Shown one piece after another: positions 43,081 to 51,896 of a stretch of 64,000 nucleotides of DNA. The stretch spans positions 1 to 64,000 of the forward strand of contig UQST01000008.1 in NCBI GenBank assembly GCA_900543815.1. Direction: 5' to 3'. The notes under the pieces are model-generated. The model searched no databases. It had not been told where the DNA came from and saw only the letters and a program-made list of their open reading frames with translations. This stretch comes from an uncultured Prevotellaceae bacterium (GTDB lineage Bacteria; Bacteroidota; Bacteroidia; Bacteroidales; Bacteroidaceae). The position numbers were made by a program, and so were the translations under genes. Each line of letters opens with the position of its first letter. The stretch's first letter is position 1.

Positions 43081-45729
43081 ATGAACATCAAGAGACCTTT
43101 ACTGTACGCACTGGCACTGCTCACAGCATGTGCCACCAGCATGAGCGCCCTGGCCGACAACGTGGTACTCACCTCCACATCGGCTACCTACCCCCACGAA
43201 AGACCCCAGTGGAGCGCTGAGCAATGCGCTGCCTGGCAAGCCGAATACGGCCCCATACGTGGTATCAACTGCCCCTACCCAAGCTGTGGAGCAACCAGTC
43301 AAGAGGACGCCATAGCCCTTTGTGCCCGCATGGGGTACAATTCGATAAGGTGGTGGCCCAATGGCAGCAGCGTAGATAACTACATCAAGGATGTGGAACA
43401 GTGGGCTGCCTGGGCCGACAAATACGGCATGACGGTCTCACCTGTCTTCGGCTTCGTGTATGGTTTCTACGGTGAAAAGGGTACTGATGCATCGCTCAAG
43501 CAACTGGAAGCCTGGGTGCGCAAGATCACGCAGCACTTCAGGGGCGACAAGCGAATCATCCTGTGGGACATCTGGAACGAGCCGAACATGAACGACGACA
43601 AGACTGAAGGGATGATGTCATGGATAGCCCAGATAGCGAAATGGATGCAGCAGGAGGGATGCACACAGCCTATCTCGTCCTCGATAGTGTGGGACACTGG
43701 GGTAAACCTCAATAATAGCACGGCCACAGGAAAGCGCCTCCTGCGCGAAAACACCGAGCGTCTGATGGATGTGCACAACTATCATGACTACAGTTGTCAG
43801 GATGGCTTCAACCAGGAGACGCCATCGATGTACAATCGCCTCAAGCGTCTGGGCGACAGGCCACTGGTATGCACCGAGTGCATGACCCGCACAAACGGCT
43901 CCACCTATGCCCGCACGCTCATCGACTTTGCCAAGTACAACATCAACTTCTATGCCTGGGGACTGAGCGCATGCGACCCCAACTGGGAGGCCAAATGGAG
44001 CCGCAGCACCTTCTACAACTGGGATCCCATGTTCCACAACGCCCTTTATGCCGACTACGAACCCTACAACGAGAGCGAACCAATGTGGGTAAAGAAGTTC
44101 GACTTCCAGGGTGACTTCGGCGGAGCAGAGCAGGGGGCAGAATATACCGAGGTATGGTCAACGCGCCGTGCATGGCGATGGATGCAGCATGCCGAGAGCA
44201 AGGGACTGCTGTGCAACTCTATCAGCGAGGCCATCACAGCCGTAGGCAAGCACAAGGCCGACGGACTCTACAATACCGTGGCAGTACGTGTGGGCTACAA
44301 GACATGGAACAGCAGCAACAGCAACACCAAGACGCAAATCAACTCGCTGCTCGCTGCAGCCAACCAGGCAGGCATGACCGTGATACCCGTCTTGCTCACA
44401 AGTGACGACATGAGCACCGATGCCGATGCACTGGCAAGCTATGTCTACAACCTCATCAATGCCTATTATGCCGACCGCCGCGTGCAAGCCTGGTGCATCT
44501 ATGAGCAGACCCAGAGCACCGGCGACGGCGAAGCACTCAAGAACAAACTCGCCACCATCCTGCGCAAAGCACGCTATGCCGTGCAGAACCAGCCCTTCTT
44601 CATGGCTCCCAAGACCGATGGCGTGACGCCCGACAGCACCTCCTACGACTTGGCCAACTGGATGTGGAAGCTGGGCGATGCTGTAGGCGTGGCATCAGGA
44701 ACTACCGACGGACTTCTCACAGCCCTCATGAAACAGCACCACAAGCCTATCTTCCAGTTGGGTTGCACGGCTCTCACCGCCGAGATGGCCGCCAACCACG
44801 TCAACTGGATGACGGATGCCAGCCTGCCCAGCGATGCTGTCAAGGCCTACCGCTTCACGCCTCTGATGGACAGCAACGAGGACAAGCAGAGCCGGTGGAC
44901 AGGCTGGAAAGCCTACCGATGGATGAACCGTGAGGCTACACGCGGCCTTGCCTACGCCAACATGGCCAGTGCCCTCAAGGCTCTCAACGCCATGCGCGGC
45001 AGTACCACACCCTACAACAGCGTGAGCGTAACGCTCAACATGCGCACCTTCAGCTCGCGCCAAGAGACCTTCTATGCTGAGATGGACAGCCTGCTGAAGA
45101 TGTCCGACGAACTTGGCATGACCGTTCTGCCACAGTTGCTTACCGACACCTATGCCAGCCTGACCACCTCCAGACTCACTGACTATGTGACAGATGTGCT
45201 CACCCACTATGCCACCGACAGCCGCATATTAGGTTGGGATCTCTACTTCAATGCCTGTTCTACCAGCACCAATACTACCAAGGCGATGGAGCTTGCCGAT
45301 GCTCTCTTTGCCGCAGGCCGGGCTACAGGTGCCCAGCAACCGCTCTTCATGACCCCATGCGTGGCTACCAACACGCTGCCCGAAGGCTATGATGCGGTGC
45401 AGAATCTGGTGCATGGTGTGTATGCAGGATGGGATCATCTCAACTTCGGAAAGGGCAATGTGAAACTCTGCTTCAAGATGTGGTGCCAGAGCGACATCAT
45501 CAGCTATACCTCATCACAGCGCAGCGAACTGCTGGGCTGGCTCAATGCACAGGCCAACAAGTTCGGTCGCCCGCTCTTCTGTTCGCAGTGGAAGCCGGCC
45601 GTCAGCGAGGAGCCAAGCAGCGTGCTCAACATCTTCAGCGACATGCATGTATCGTGGTTTGTCAACGGCACGCTGGATGCCACTGCCGTGCAGAACTTCC
45701 ACTACCGTCCAGTCTCCACTGCCCATTAA
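43081..45729 (+). CDS. GH5-like glycosidase with two degenerate repeat barrels
   Basis: An 882-residue secreted protein (signal LLYALALLTACATSMSALA). Residues about 30-345 are a GH5-like TIM barrel: YNSIRWW, GMTVSPVFGF, ILWDIWNEPN with acid/base Glu167, and PLVCTECM with nucleophile Glu266. Two further segments repeat the same framework: about 375-610 (YNTVAVRVG, GMTVIPVLLT, VQAWCIYEQ) and about 630-875 (YNSVSVTLN, GMTVLPQLLT, ILGWDLYFN, PLFCSQWKP), but both have lost the NEP Glu and the C-terminal Glu. So one active barrel is followed by two inactive ones. The substrate is probably a beta-glycan; not determinable. No T9SS tail is seen. Next gene is 13 nt away. Confidence 0.8.
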   Translation: MNIKRPLLYALALLTACATSMSALADNVVLTSTSATYPHERPQWSAEQCAAWQAEYGPIRGINCPYPSCGATSQEDAIALCARMGYNSIRWWPNGSSVDNYIKDVEQWAAWADKYGMTVSPVFGFVYGFYGEKGTDASLKQLEAWVRKITQHFRGDKRIILWDIWNEPNMNDDKTEGMMSWIAQIAKWMQQEGCTQPISSSIVWDTGVNLNNSTATGKRLLRENTERLMDVHNYHDYSCQDGFNQETPSMYNRLKRLGDRPLVCTECMTRTNGSTYARTLIDFAKYNINFYAWGLSACDPNWEAKWSRSTFYNWDPMFHNALYADYEPYNESEPMWVKKFDFQGDFGGAEQGAEYTEVWSTRRAWRWMQHAESKGLLCNSISEAITAVGKHKADGLYNTVAVRVGYKTWNSSNSNTKTQINSLLAAANQAGMTVIPVLLTSDDMSTDADALASYVYNLINAYYADRRVQAWCIYEQTQSTGDGEALKNKLATILRKARYAVQNQPFFMAPKTDGVTPDSTSYDLANWMWKLGDAVGVASGTTDGLLTALMKQHHKPIFQLGCTALTAEMAANHVNWMTDASLPSDAVKAYRFTPLMDSNEDKQSRWTGWKAYRWMNREATRGLAYANMASALKALNAMRGSTTPYNSVSVTLNMRTFSSRQETFYAEMDSLLKMSDELGMTVLPQLLTDTYASLTTSRLTDYVTDVLTHYATDSRILGWDLYFNACSTSTNTTKAMELADALFAAGRATGAQQPLFMTPCVATNTLPEGYDAVQNLVHGVYAGWDHLNFGKGNVKLCFKMWCQSDIISYTSSQRSELLGWLNAQANKFGRPLFCSQWKPAVSEEPSSVLNIFSDMHVSWFVNGTLDATAVQNFHYRPVSTAH

Positions 45730-45742
45730 CCCACACAGCACC

Positions 45743-46516
45743 ATGCACATCCCCCTATCCCACTATAGCCCCACCCCATGCTACGGCATGAGGTGGGCAC
45801 GGATTGCCACCATGCTGGCCATGCTGGCACCCCTGGGCACCCTGAGCGCGCAAGACTATCCGCAGAAGGACAGCACTGGAGCCACCATCTATTACAAGAT
45901 ATTCAGCGCATCGCCGCTGTATGAGGGCATGTGCCTGCAGGACAACACGCGCACCGATACGCAGTATCCTTTCGGACTTGCCGCACATGAGGCCGGAAGC
46001 AGGCAGCAGGAGTGGACTCTGGTACCAGGCACCACCGAGGGTACCTACCTGCTCAAGAACCGCGCCACCTACCGCTTCGTGGCCGCTGCAGGCAACTGGG
46101 TGGATGCCTTCTTTGCCACAGGATTTGCCGCCAAGGCCAATGCCGCCAACCAGTTGCTCTTCACCCCAGTGGGCGACGGGCAGGTGACCATGACTTATCA
46201 GGAAGGTACCACCACACGGTATATGCTGGTGGGCGACACCGAACGCGGCCCTGAGATATTTGAGAAGAAGGGACACAAGGACTCCTCACGCGCCTGGCTC
46301 ATCTATCCATCCACGGCTGTGCCGAGCGACATACACACTGCCAGCGGTACCCAAGTGAGCATCCAGGCCGTGGGACGGCGCATCGTGGTGAGCGGAACCA
46401 GCAACTACGATGTGTATGACATACAGGGACGACGCGTGGATAGCGAGGCCGAACTGCTGCCAGGAGTGTATGTGGTGGAGGCAGCAGGCACCGTGAAGAA
46501 CGTGCTGGTCAAGTAA
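45743..46516 (+). CDS. short T9SS protein, lectin-like, second copy
   Basis: A 257-residue (or 242 from ATG 45788) secreted protein, paralogue of the one at 39954: same opening after the signal (ATIYYKIFSASPLYEGMCLQD), the same QEWTLV and LKNRATYRFVA blocks, and a type IX sorting domain (YDVYDIQGRRVDSE...GVYVVEAAGTVKNVLVK). The start at 45788 gives a more standard signal (MRWARIATMLAMLAPLGTLSAQ); 45743 adds 15 residues. It lies between the GH5-like and esterase genes and is probably cotranscribed with both. Confidence 0.75.
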   Translation: MHIPLSHYSPTPCYGMRWARIATMLAMLAPLGTLSAQDYPQKDSTGATIYYKIFSASPLYEGMCLQDNTRTDTQYPFGLAAHEAGSRQQEWTLVPGTTEGTYLLKNRATYRFVAAAGNWVDAFFATGFAAKANAANQLLFTPVGDGQVTMTYQEGTTTRYMLVGDTERGPEIFEKKGHKDSSRAWLIYPSTAVPSDIHTASGTQVSIQAVGRRIVVSGTSNYDVYDIQGRRVDSEAELLPGVYVVEAAGTVKNVLVK

Positions 46517-46567
46517 TCCCACGTCAACCAAGGCACTATCCCCCAACCAACCCCAACGACTATCCGC

Positions 46568-47494
46568 ATGAGACATTCACTATATCCTCTGCTGCTCATC
46601 CTGCTCTGCACCGCAGCGCAGGCGCAAAGGCACATCTTCCTGGCATCGAGCCCGGCCACTTACCCTATGGAGAACAACCAGTTCTATAGTGAGCCCGACA
46701 CCACCTTCTACATATTCCTCGCCTTCGGGCAGTCCAATATGGTGGGCGATGCCAAGCCCGAGGACTGCGACTATGAGGGAGTAAGCAAGCGCTTCCAAAT
46801 GATGGCGGCGGTATCGCAAACGGCCAATGCTGGCAACAACAGAGGCGCTGCACGCGAGCAGTACCATTGGTACACAGCCACTCCACCGCTCAACAACGGG
46901 TACTCGGGGCTGAGTCCGTGCGACTACTTTGGCCGCACACTCGTCGAGGGCTTGCCCAAGCACATCAGCGTGGGCATCATCAACGTGGCTGTGAGTGGCT
47001 GCTGTATCGAGCATTTCTTCAAGGAGTACGACCCTGCCGAACTTACTCGCGCGGGGTGGCCCACATGGTTCCAGAACACGATGCATGCCTATGCCGACAT
47101 CCCCTACATACGTCTGCTCGACTGTGCTCTGCGTGCTCAGCACAAGGGAGTCATCAAGGGTATTCTCATCCATCAAGGCGAAAGCAACAAGAACGATGCC
47201 TTGTGGCCCATGAAAGCCAAGAAGGTGTATGAGGACTTGCTGCGCGACCTGCATCTGAGTGCCGACGAGGTGCCGCTGCTGGCGGGCGAGGTTGTGCATG
47301 CCGACCAAAACGGCAAGAGCAAGGAGGCCAATGCACAGATTGACCGCCTGCCCCAGTATGTGCCCACCGCTCATGTCATCTCTTCGAGCGGCTGCAAGGC
47401 AAATCCTGCCGACACCAACCACTTCAATGCCGAAGGCTATCGCGAGTTGGGCAGGCGCTACGGACAGAAGATGCTCCAGTTGCTGGGCTTCTGA
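46568..47494 (+). CDS. CE6-like carbohydrate acetylesterase
   Basis: A 308-residue secreted SGNH hydrolase (signal LYPLLLILLCTAAQAQ). The nucleophile block is FLAFGQSNMVG, followed by NVAVSGC and LIHQGESN, and the Asp/His of the triad is DTNHFNAEGY. These match the sialate O-acetylesterase/CE6 group that removes acetyl groups from xylan or other glycans. It complements the GH5-like enzyme upstream, implying an acetylated polysaccharide target. A small hairpin (47555-47575) follows. Confidence 0.86.
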   Translation: MRHSLYPLLLILLCTAAQAQRHIFLASSPATYPMENNQFYSEPDTTFYIFLAFGQSNMVGDAKPEDCDYEGVSKRFQMMAAVSQTANAGNNRGAAREQYHWYTATPPLNNGYSGLSPCDYFGRTLVEGLPKHISVGIINVAVSGCCIEHFFKEYDPAELTRAGWPTWFQNTMHAYADIPYIRLLDCALRAQHKGVIKGILIHQGESNKNDALWPMKAKKVYEDLLRDLHLSADEVPLLAGEVVHADQNGKSKEANAQIDRLPQYVPTAHVISSSGCKANPADTNHFNAEGYRELGRRYGQKMLQLLGF

Positions 47495-47554
47495 CCATTC
47501 CCTCCAGCACACTTTCCTGCATACAGAAGACCTTTCCGCTCCTCATACAAAGAC

Positions 47555-47575
47555 TGCTCCCTCACAAGGGGAGCA
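47555..47575 (+). terminator. weak hairpin after esterase gene
   Basis: TGCTCCC (47555-47561) pairs with GGGAGCA (47569-47575), with one further T-G pair; a T-rich stretch TTTTA comes 10 nt later. A weak terminator candidate. Confidence 0.4.
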
Positions 47576-47684
47576 AGGAACACCTTTTACCCGAAAACAC
47601 CCCTCTGATTATTACAGAAAGGTCATAAGTTCAGCCTTCTGCACACATATTGGGCACGTAATGTGAAAAAATCCCAAAATCTCT

Positions 47685-47715
47685 TTGTCGGAATGATAAA
47701 TAAAGCGTAATTTCG
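47685..47715 (+). promoter_or_regulatory. promoter of second fasciclin gene
   Basis: TTG at 47685-47687, a 20-nt spacer and TAATTTCG at 47708-47715 (one mismatch to TAnnTTTG). The inferred leader is about 70 nt. It shows that the last gene of the surface locus is separately transcribed. Confidence 0.6.
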
Positions 47716-47791
47716 CATCTGATAGAGACTGAAGGGTGAGTAATTCCACCACAAACGACAACACGATTACTAACATTTAATAGTCATACAT

Positions 47792-49891
47792 ATGAAGGTA
47801 AGACACCTGTTACTATTGACATGCCTTGTCCTGATGGCCGCCTGTAAAGAGGAGGTTGACACGTCGGCACGCTATGTCTTCAAGGATTACACGGTCTATA
47901 GTTACTTGGAGAAGTTCCCTCAGTACAGCGAGTACGCCACCCTGCTAAACGAGGTGAAAGCCAGCGCCATCACGCAGACTACACTCAAGCAGCTGCTCTC
48001 GGCGCGCGGCCATTACACGTGCTTTGCACCCACCAACGAGGCTATACAGGAATACCTGGAGCATCTGGTGGAGGACGGACTCATCACAGAGCCTTCGTGG
48101 AACGCATTTCCCAATGACCGCCTGCGCGACTCGGTGAAGAAGGTTATCGTATATAACAGCATCATCGACGGTGCCGACGAGAATTACATCCTCACTTCAT
48201 CGTTCCCCGAAACGAACAATGCCGAGCTGCCTCTCGCCAATATGAACGACCGCAAGCTCACCGTACGATACGGAGAAACGCCCGACAGCCTCTATATCAA
48301 CTATGATTGCGCAGTGGATGAGCGCAACAAGGACATCGAGGTAACCAATGGTGTGATACATGCCGTGCACAAGGTCATCTACATGCAGGACCTTTCCATG
48401 ACCCAGTTGTTGAGCAATATCCTCATCAAGCAGAAGGAAGGCTTCATGGTGGCAGCCAAGGTCATCCTGGCATGCGGCCTGCAGGACACCATGAGCAAGA
48501 TAAGGGACGAGGTGTATGAGCACCTGTATCTGACACGTGCCATCACCGACTTCGATGCCACCAAGATCAGTTGGACCTTCCACGGAGCATCGGGCCACAA
48601 GACCGCTTACCTGCCCGAGCACCGCAAGTATGGCTTTACCGTGTTTGCCGAAAGGGATGCCTTCTGGCGCGAAGCCATAGGAAAAGCTCCCGCCGACATC
48701 ACTCCCGCCGATGTGCAGAAGTGGGTGCTCGACAACCACCAGTACGCTGAGGAGGACAAGTTCACCACTGACGACAACTACACATCACCCGACAACCTGC
48801 TCAACCAGTGGATTACCTATCACATCCTGCCCTGCAAGATCACATCCGACAAGCTGGTGCTGCACAACAACGAGAAGGGCTACAACATACAGAACAAGAA
48901 CCTCACCATCGCACAGGACGAGTTCTGGGCCACCATGGGCAAGCGTCGCCTGCTGAAGTTGTACGAGAGCAAGGAGAGCAACGGCGTATATATCAACCGC
49001 TTCCCCAAGCTTGACAACGGTCGCCGAGGCACTTACCACGAGCTTTACTGCGATGATGACAAGGTGGGTTGCCTCATTGACAACAAGTCAGACAGCGTGC
49101 TCAACTACAGCGTACTCAACGGTATCATCTACGGCATAGACGCTCCCTTGGCCTACACAGACAAGGTGCGCAACAATCTGCAGCGCCAGAGAATCCGCTT
49201 TGAGTCTATGACGATGTTCCCCGAATGCATGACCAACGACATACGCAAGTGCCAGTCATCAGACTACCGCCATCAGTTCATCCACATCCCACCCTCGAGC
49301 AAGTACAAGTACTTCGAGAACATGGAGCTCTCGGATGACACTTGGTTTGTATATCTGAACGCCTACGGCTACGACTGGTGCAACCTGAATGCCGACGAGC
49401 TGAAGGCTGAGGGCCGCTACGAAGTGACTGTGAAACTGCCTCCCGTGCCTCGTTCGGGTGTGTATGAACTGCGTTACAAGGTGCTGGCCAACGGTGACCG
49501 TGGTACCGCACAGTTCTATCTGGGCACCGACAAGAACAAGCTCGCCCCCACACGTATCCCCGTGGATCTGACCCTGCAGGACCCCAGCAAGACCCTGTTT
49601 GTGCTGGATACCGACGATGACGACTACAATGCCGAGGTAGATAAGCAGATGCGTAACAACGGCCTGATGAAGGGAGCCGAGGCCATCCAAAGTTCTCCGG
49701 GCACTGAGCGAACCGTCAAGGGCAATCTGCGCCATATCGTAGCACGCCAGTTCATCGACGCCAACAAGACCTACTGGCTGCGCATCAAGTCTGTACTCGA
49801 CTCGGACCGCAAGGAGTTCTACATGGATTACCTGGAGTGGTGTTCGAAGGAAGTTTACGATAATCCTATAGAGCCAGAGGACATTTGGTGA
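47792..49891 (+). CDS. fasciclin-domain lipoprotein, copy 2
   Basis: A 699-residue lipoprotein (LLLTCLVLMAACKEEVDTSARYVFKDYT) paralogous over its full length to the gene at 40744: FAS1 signature HYTCFAPTNEAIQEYL, second FAS1-like region (YGFTVFAERDAFW), LPPVPRSGVYELRYKV and the shared end LEWCSKEVYDNPIEPEDIW. Identity looks around half by eye. It has its own promoter, so the two copies may be expressed in different conditions. A surface scaffold or binding protein is inferred. Confidence 0.8.
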   Translation: MKVRHLLLLTCLVLMAACKEEVDTSARYVFKDYTVYSYLEKFPQYSEYATLLNEVKASAITQTTLKQLLSARGHYTCFAPTNEAIQEYLEHLVEDGLITEPSWNAFPNDRLRDSVKKVIVYNSIIDGADENYILTSSFPETNNAELPLANMNDRKLTVRYGETPDSLYINYDCAVDERNKDIEVTNGVIHAVHKVIYMQDLSMTQLLSNILIKQKEGFMVAAKVILACGLQDTMSKIRDEVYEHLYLTRAITDFDATKISWTFHGASGHKTAYLPEHRKYGFTVFAERDAFWREAIGKAPADITPADVQKWVLDNHQYAEEDKFTTDDNYTSPDNLLNQWITYHILPCKITSDKLVLHNNEKGYNIQNKNLTIAQDEFWATMGKRRLLKLYESKESNGVYINRFPKLDNGRRGTYHELYCDDDKVGCLIDNKSDSVLNYSVLNGIIYGIDAPLAYTDKVRNNLQRQRIRFESMTMFPECMTNDIRKCQSSDYRHQFIHIPPSSKYKYFENMELSDDTWFVYLNAYGYDWCNLNADELKAEGRYEVTVKLPPVPRSGVYELRYKVLANGDRGTAQFYLGTDKNKLAPTRIPVDLTLQDPSKTLFVLDTDDDDYNAEVDKQMRNNGLMKGAEAIQSSPGTERTVKGNLRHIVARQFIDANKTYWLRIKSVLDSDRKEFYMDYLEWCSKEVYDNPIEPEDIW

Positions 49892-49963
49892 ACTGGCAGA
49901 ACTCGGCCACGACACTTGACTGACGGCAAGAGTGCAGCAGTCGAGGCCGGCAACACAACAAGG

Positions 49964-50003
49964 GAGAGCCCCTGTCGCAGCAAACAATGCGGCAGGGGCT
50001 CTC
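49964..50003 (+). terminator. long hairpin after second fasciclin gene
   Basis: A 16-bp stem (49964-49979 with 49988-50003, one G-U pair) and an 8-nt loop, 73 nt after the stop. No U-tract follows. Confidence 0.65.
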
Positions 50004-50041
50004 TCGCATATTCAGGAAACACTCTACCACGGCTGGAATGA

Positions 50042-50261
50042 TGCAGCCCGGGCTACCACAGAATGCAGCCCGGGCAACCACAGGAAGCAGTACGAGTGAC
50101 CTTCCGATGCTGTACGGACAACCGCCAGGCACAGCCCAAACAGCCACTAAACATAGCCCAAACAGCCATCCAATACAATCCACCCTACCCACCAAGAGCA
50201 GCCTACAAGCCACCAAGCACAGCCCACACAATCCCCAAGCACAGCCCACAGGCCACCTGAC
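50042..50261. repeat. ten-unit degenerate 22-bp tandem array
   Basis: Cut into 22-nt units from 50042, all ten units line up without gaps. AGCCC is at unit position 4 in six units (50045, 50067, 50133, 50155, 50221 and 50243), and CC stands at positions 15-16 in nine or ten units. Adjacent pairs are most alike (units 1-2, 5-6, 9-10), as expected from local duplication. The sequence is unrelated to the four-box element. Confidence 0.8.
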
Positions 50262-50380
50262 AGCCGCTCTGGAAGAAAAAACACACCGCTATCCTTGGTT
50301 TTCTGACAAATTCTTCCGAAAATTGCAATCGCTTACTCCCCATAGGGCAACGTACAGCCCACCACCAAACAACCATCTAC

Positions 50381-51529
50381 ATGGAAACAGGCATCTACCA
50401 CTACTCCCTGTGTGTATCGCTTACGCTGATGTTGTTCTTCAGCTACAGGTTCATCTTTGGCAAGCTGCCCGAGAAGGCCATCTACCATCCCTACCGCATC
50501 TCACGAGCCTTGATGGGAGCGGCCTTGCTCAACCTCTCGGCCAACTACTCCATACACCTTTTCCTCACACCGCGCCTGACCGACCCTGTGAGTGCCATCC
50601 TCATGAACCTGTGCACCTATTGGCTGGCCGTATGGCTGTTTGGCAGTGCACTGATGATGCTGCTTGACAGGCGGTATGTGACACGTAGGCGGTTTGTGCG
50701 ACACATCCTCGCATGGCTGGCCAGCTGCCTAACCGCCCATCTGCTGTGGACTCTCACGCCCGACGGACTCCCCCACCGCCTCTGCCCCATTCCGCTTGCC
50801 CTGGCCTTCCTGGTGTATGCGGTGCGGATGTCACGCAGGGTGTTTGTCACCTTCCGCCGCGCAGCACGCATGCTCGACAACTATTGTTCCGACAACGCAG
50901 CCGCCTACATCCACTGGATGTCCGTCTTCACCTACTGGGCCATCATCTTTGGCGTGGGCCAGGGAGTGTTCACCTTCGTGCCCGACAGCTTTGTCTATCT
51001 ATGGATTATCTCCGCCATTCCTTTCTACATATACCTCTATGTGTCCTATGAGAACTACCTGCTCTTCTACGAACAGGTGGAAGGGGCTTTCCGCGATGAG
51101 GAGTCGGCCTTCAGCAGCAGCCCTACAGACGGCGAGGACCAGGCAGAAGGCTGCGGAGCCGAAGCCCAGGAGAAGGCTCCGGGCAGGATGTCCGATGCGC
51201 AGGCAGAACTGCTGGAACAGCGCATCAAGGCATGGACGGAAAGCAAGGGATACACCAAGCTGGGGCTTACCATCGCCGATATGGCACGCGATACAGGCAC
51301 CAACCGCACCTACATCTCGCAGTTTGTGAGCACACGCCACGGCACTTCGTTCCGCGAGTGGGTCAACAGTCTGCGCCTGGCCTATGCCAAGCAACTGATG
51401 ACGGAGCATCACGACATGCCCATCACCGAAGTGTCCAAGCGCGCGGGCTACCTGTCTCTGAGCTACTTCACACGCACCTTCAAGGAGAGCGAAGGCGTGA
51501 CTCCAGGACGATGGACAAAGGCCAACTGA
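50381..51529 (+). CDS. membrane-anchored AraC-type regulator
   Basis: A 382-residue protein with about six membrane spans in residues 5-230 (for example YSLCVSLTLMLFFSYRFIF, YLWIISAIPFYIYLYV), a charged low-complexity linker (about 240-275) and a C-terminal AraC HTH (TIADMARDTGTNRTYISQFV; ITEVSKRAGYLSLSYFTRTFKES). It probably relays a membrane signal to transcription. Its neighbour is the surface locus (35-50 kb), which ends 490 nt upstream, so control of those genes is possible but unproven. Confidence 0.85.
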   Translation: METGIYHYSLCVSLTLMLFFSYRFIFGKLPEKAIYHPYRISRALMGAALLNLSANYSIHLFLTPRLTDPVSAILMNLCTYWLAVWLFGSALMMLLDRRYVTRRRFVRHILAWLASCLTAHLLWTLTPDGLPHRLCPIPLALAFLVYAVRMSRRVFVTFRRAARMLDNYCSDNAAAYIHWMSVFTYWAIIFGVGQGVFTFVPDSFVYLWIISAIPFYIYLYVSYENYLLFYEQVEGAFRDEESAFSSSPTDGEDQAEGCGAEAQEKAPGRMSDAQAELLEQRIKAWTESKGYTKLGLTIADMARDTGTNRTYISQFVSTRHGTSFREWVNSLRLAYAKQLMTEHHDMPITEVSKRAGYLSLSYFTRTFKESEGVTPGRWTKAN

Positions 51530-51682
51530 GCGGGAGAACAGGCTTCGCACCCACACCGCCACCAAGTGCGTGGCACATGCCAATGCGGATGCCGGCATGA
51601 CCCACAGCGCCTCACAGCAGCACGAAGATACCTGTGCGGGGCAAGGGAATACCATGAAAGAAACGGAGAACTGCGGCAGCTC

Positions 51683-51774
51683 ACCGTCCAACCCAAGGCT
51701 GGACGGTGGTAGAAGCCTGCTTCATCGGCAATTTAATACTGCTGGTATTACCGTCCAGCCTTGGGTTGGACGGT
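51683..51774. repeat. perfect 25-bp inverted repeat
   Basis: The segment at 51683-51707 is the exact reverse complement of 51750-51774, with 42 nt between. Each arm also begins ACCGTCCA and ends GGACGGT, so each can fold on itself. No transposase is nearby; it may be a terminator-like structure or a remnant of a small mobile element. Confidence 0.8.
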
Positions 51775-51800
51775 CAAGATATCGCATGGGTACAAACGGG

Positions 51801-51844
51801 ATGCCCACTGGAAGCCCGTTTCCAGCCCACTGGCAAGGAAAGGC
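51801..51844. repeat. two-unit 22-bp repeat
   Basis: GCCCACTGG occurs at 51803 and 51825, exactly 22 nt apart, in otherwise diverged units. Weak by itself; notable for sharing the pitch of the other arrays. Confidence 0.5.
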
Positions 51845-51896
51845 AAGAAGCATGGGAGGTAGGGGGCAAAGTACAAGAAAACCCCGTGGGAGCGCC

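Larger units (their letters stand above)
49892..50380. other. 489-nt intergenic region with ten-unit 22-bp array
   Basis: It has a hairpin (49964-50003), then a degenerate tandem array (50042-50261), then about 120 nt of AT-richer DNA before the AraC-type gene. An in-frame open stretch over the array is not believed coding because the 22-nt unit is not a multiple of three. Confidence 0.6.
51530..51896. other. 367-nt convergent gap with inverted repeat
   Basis: Between the AraC-type gene and dprA (both 3' ends). It holds a 25-bp perfect inverted repeat (51683-51774) and a two-unit 22-bp repeat (51801-51844). Otherwise nothing is seen. Confidence 0.6.

Noticed and set aside
49987..50667. Open frame of 226 codons over the 22-bp array and the AraC-type gene start
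   Set aside because: It reads repeats of a 22-nt unit, so the frame shifts each unit; the protein is low-complexity and its end overlaps a clear gene in another frame.
51683..51774. Insertion sequence ends
   Set aside because: Only 42 nt lie between the arms and no transposase or target duplication is visible, so it is listed as a repeat of unknown nature.
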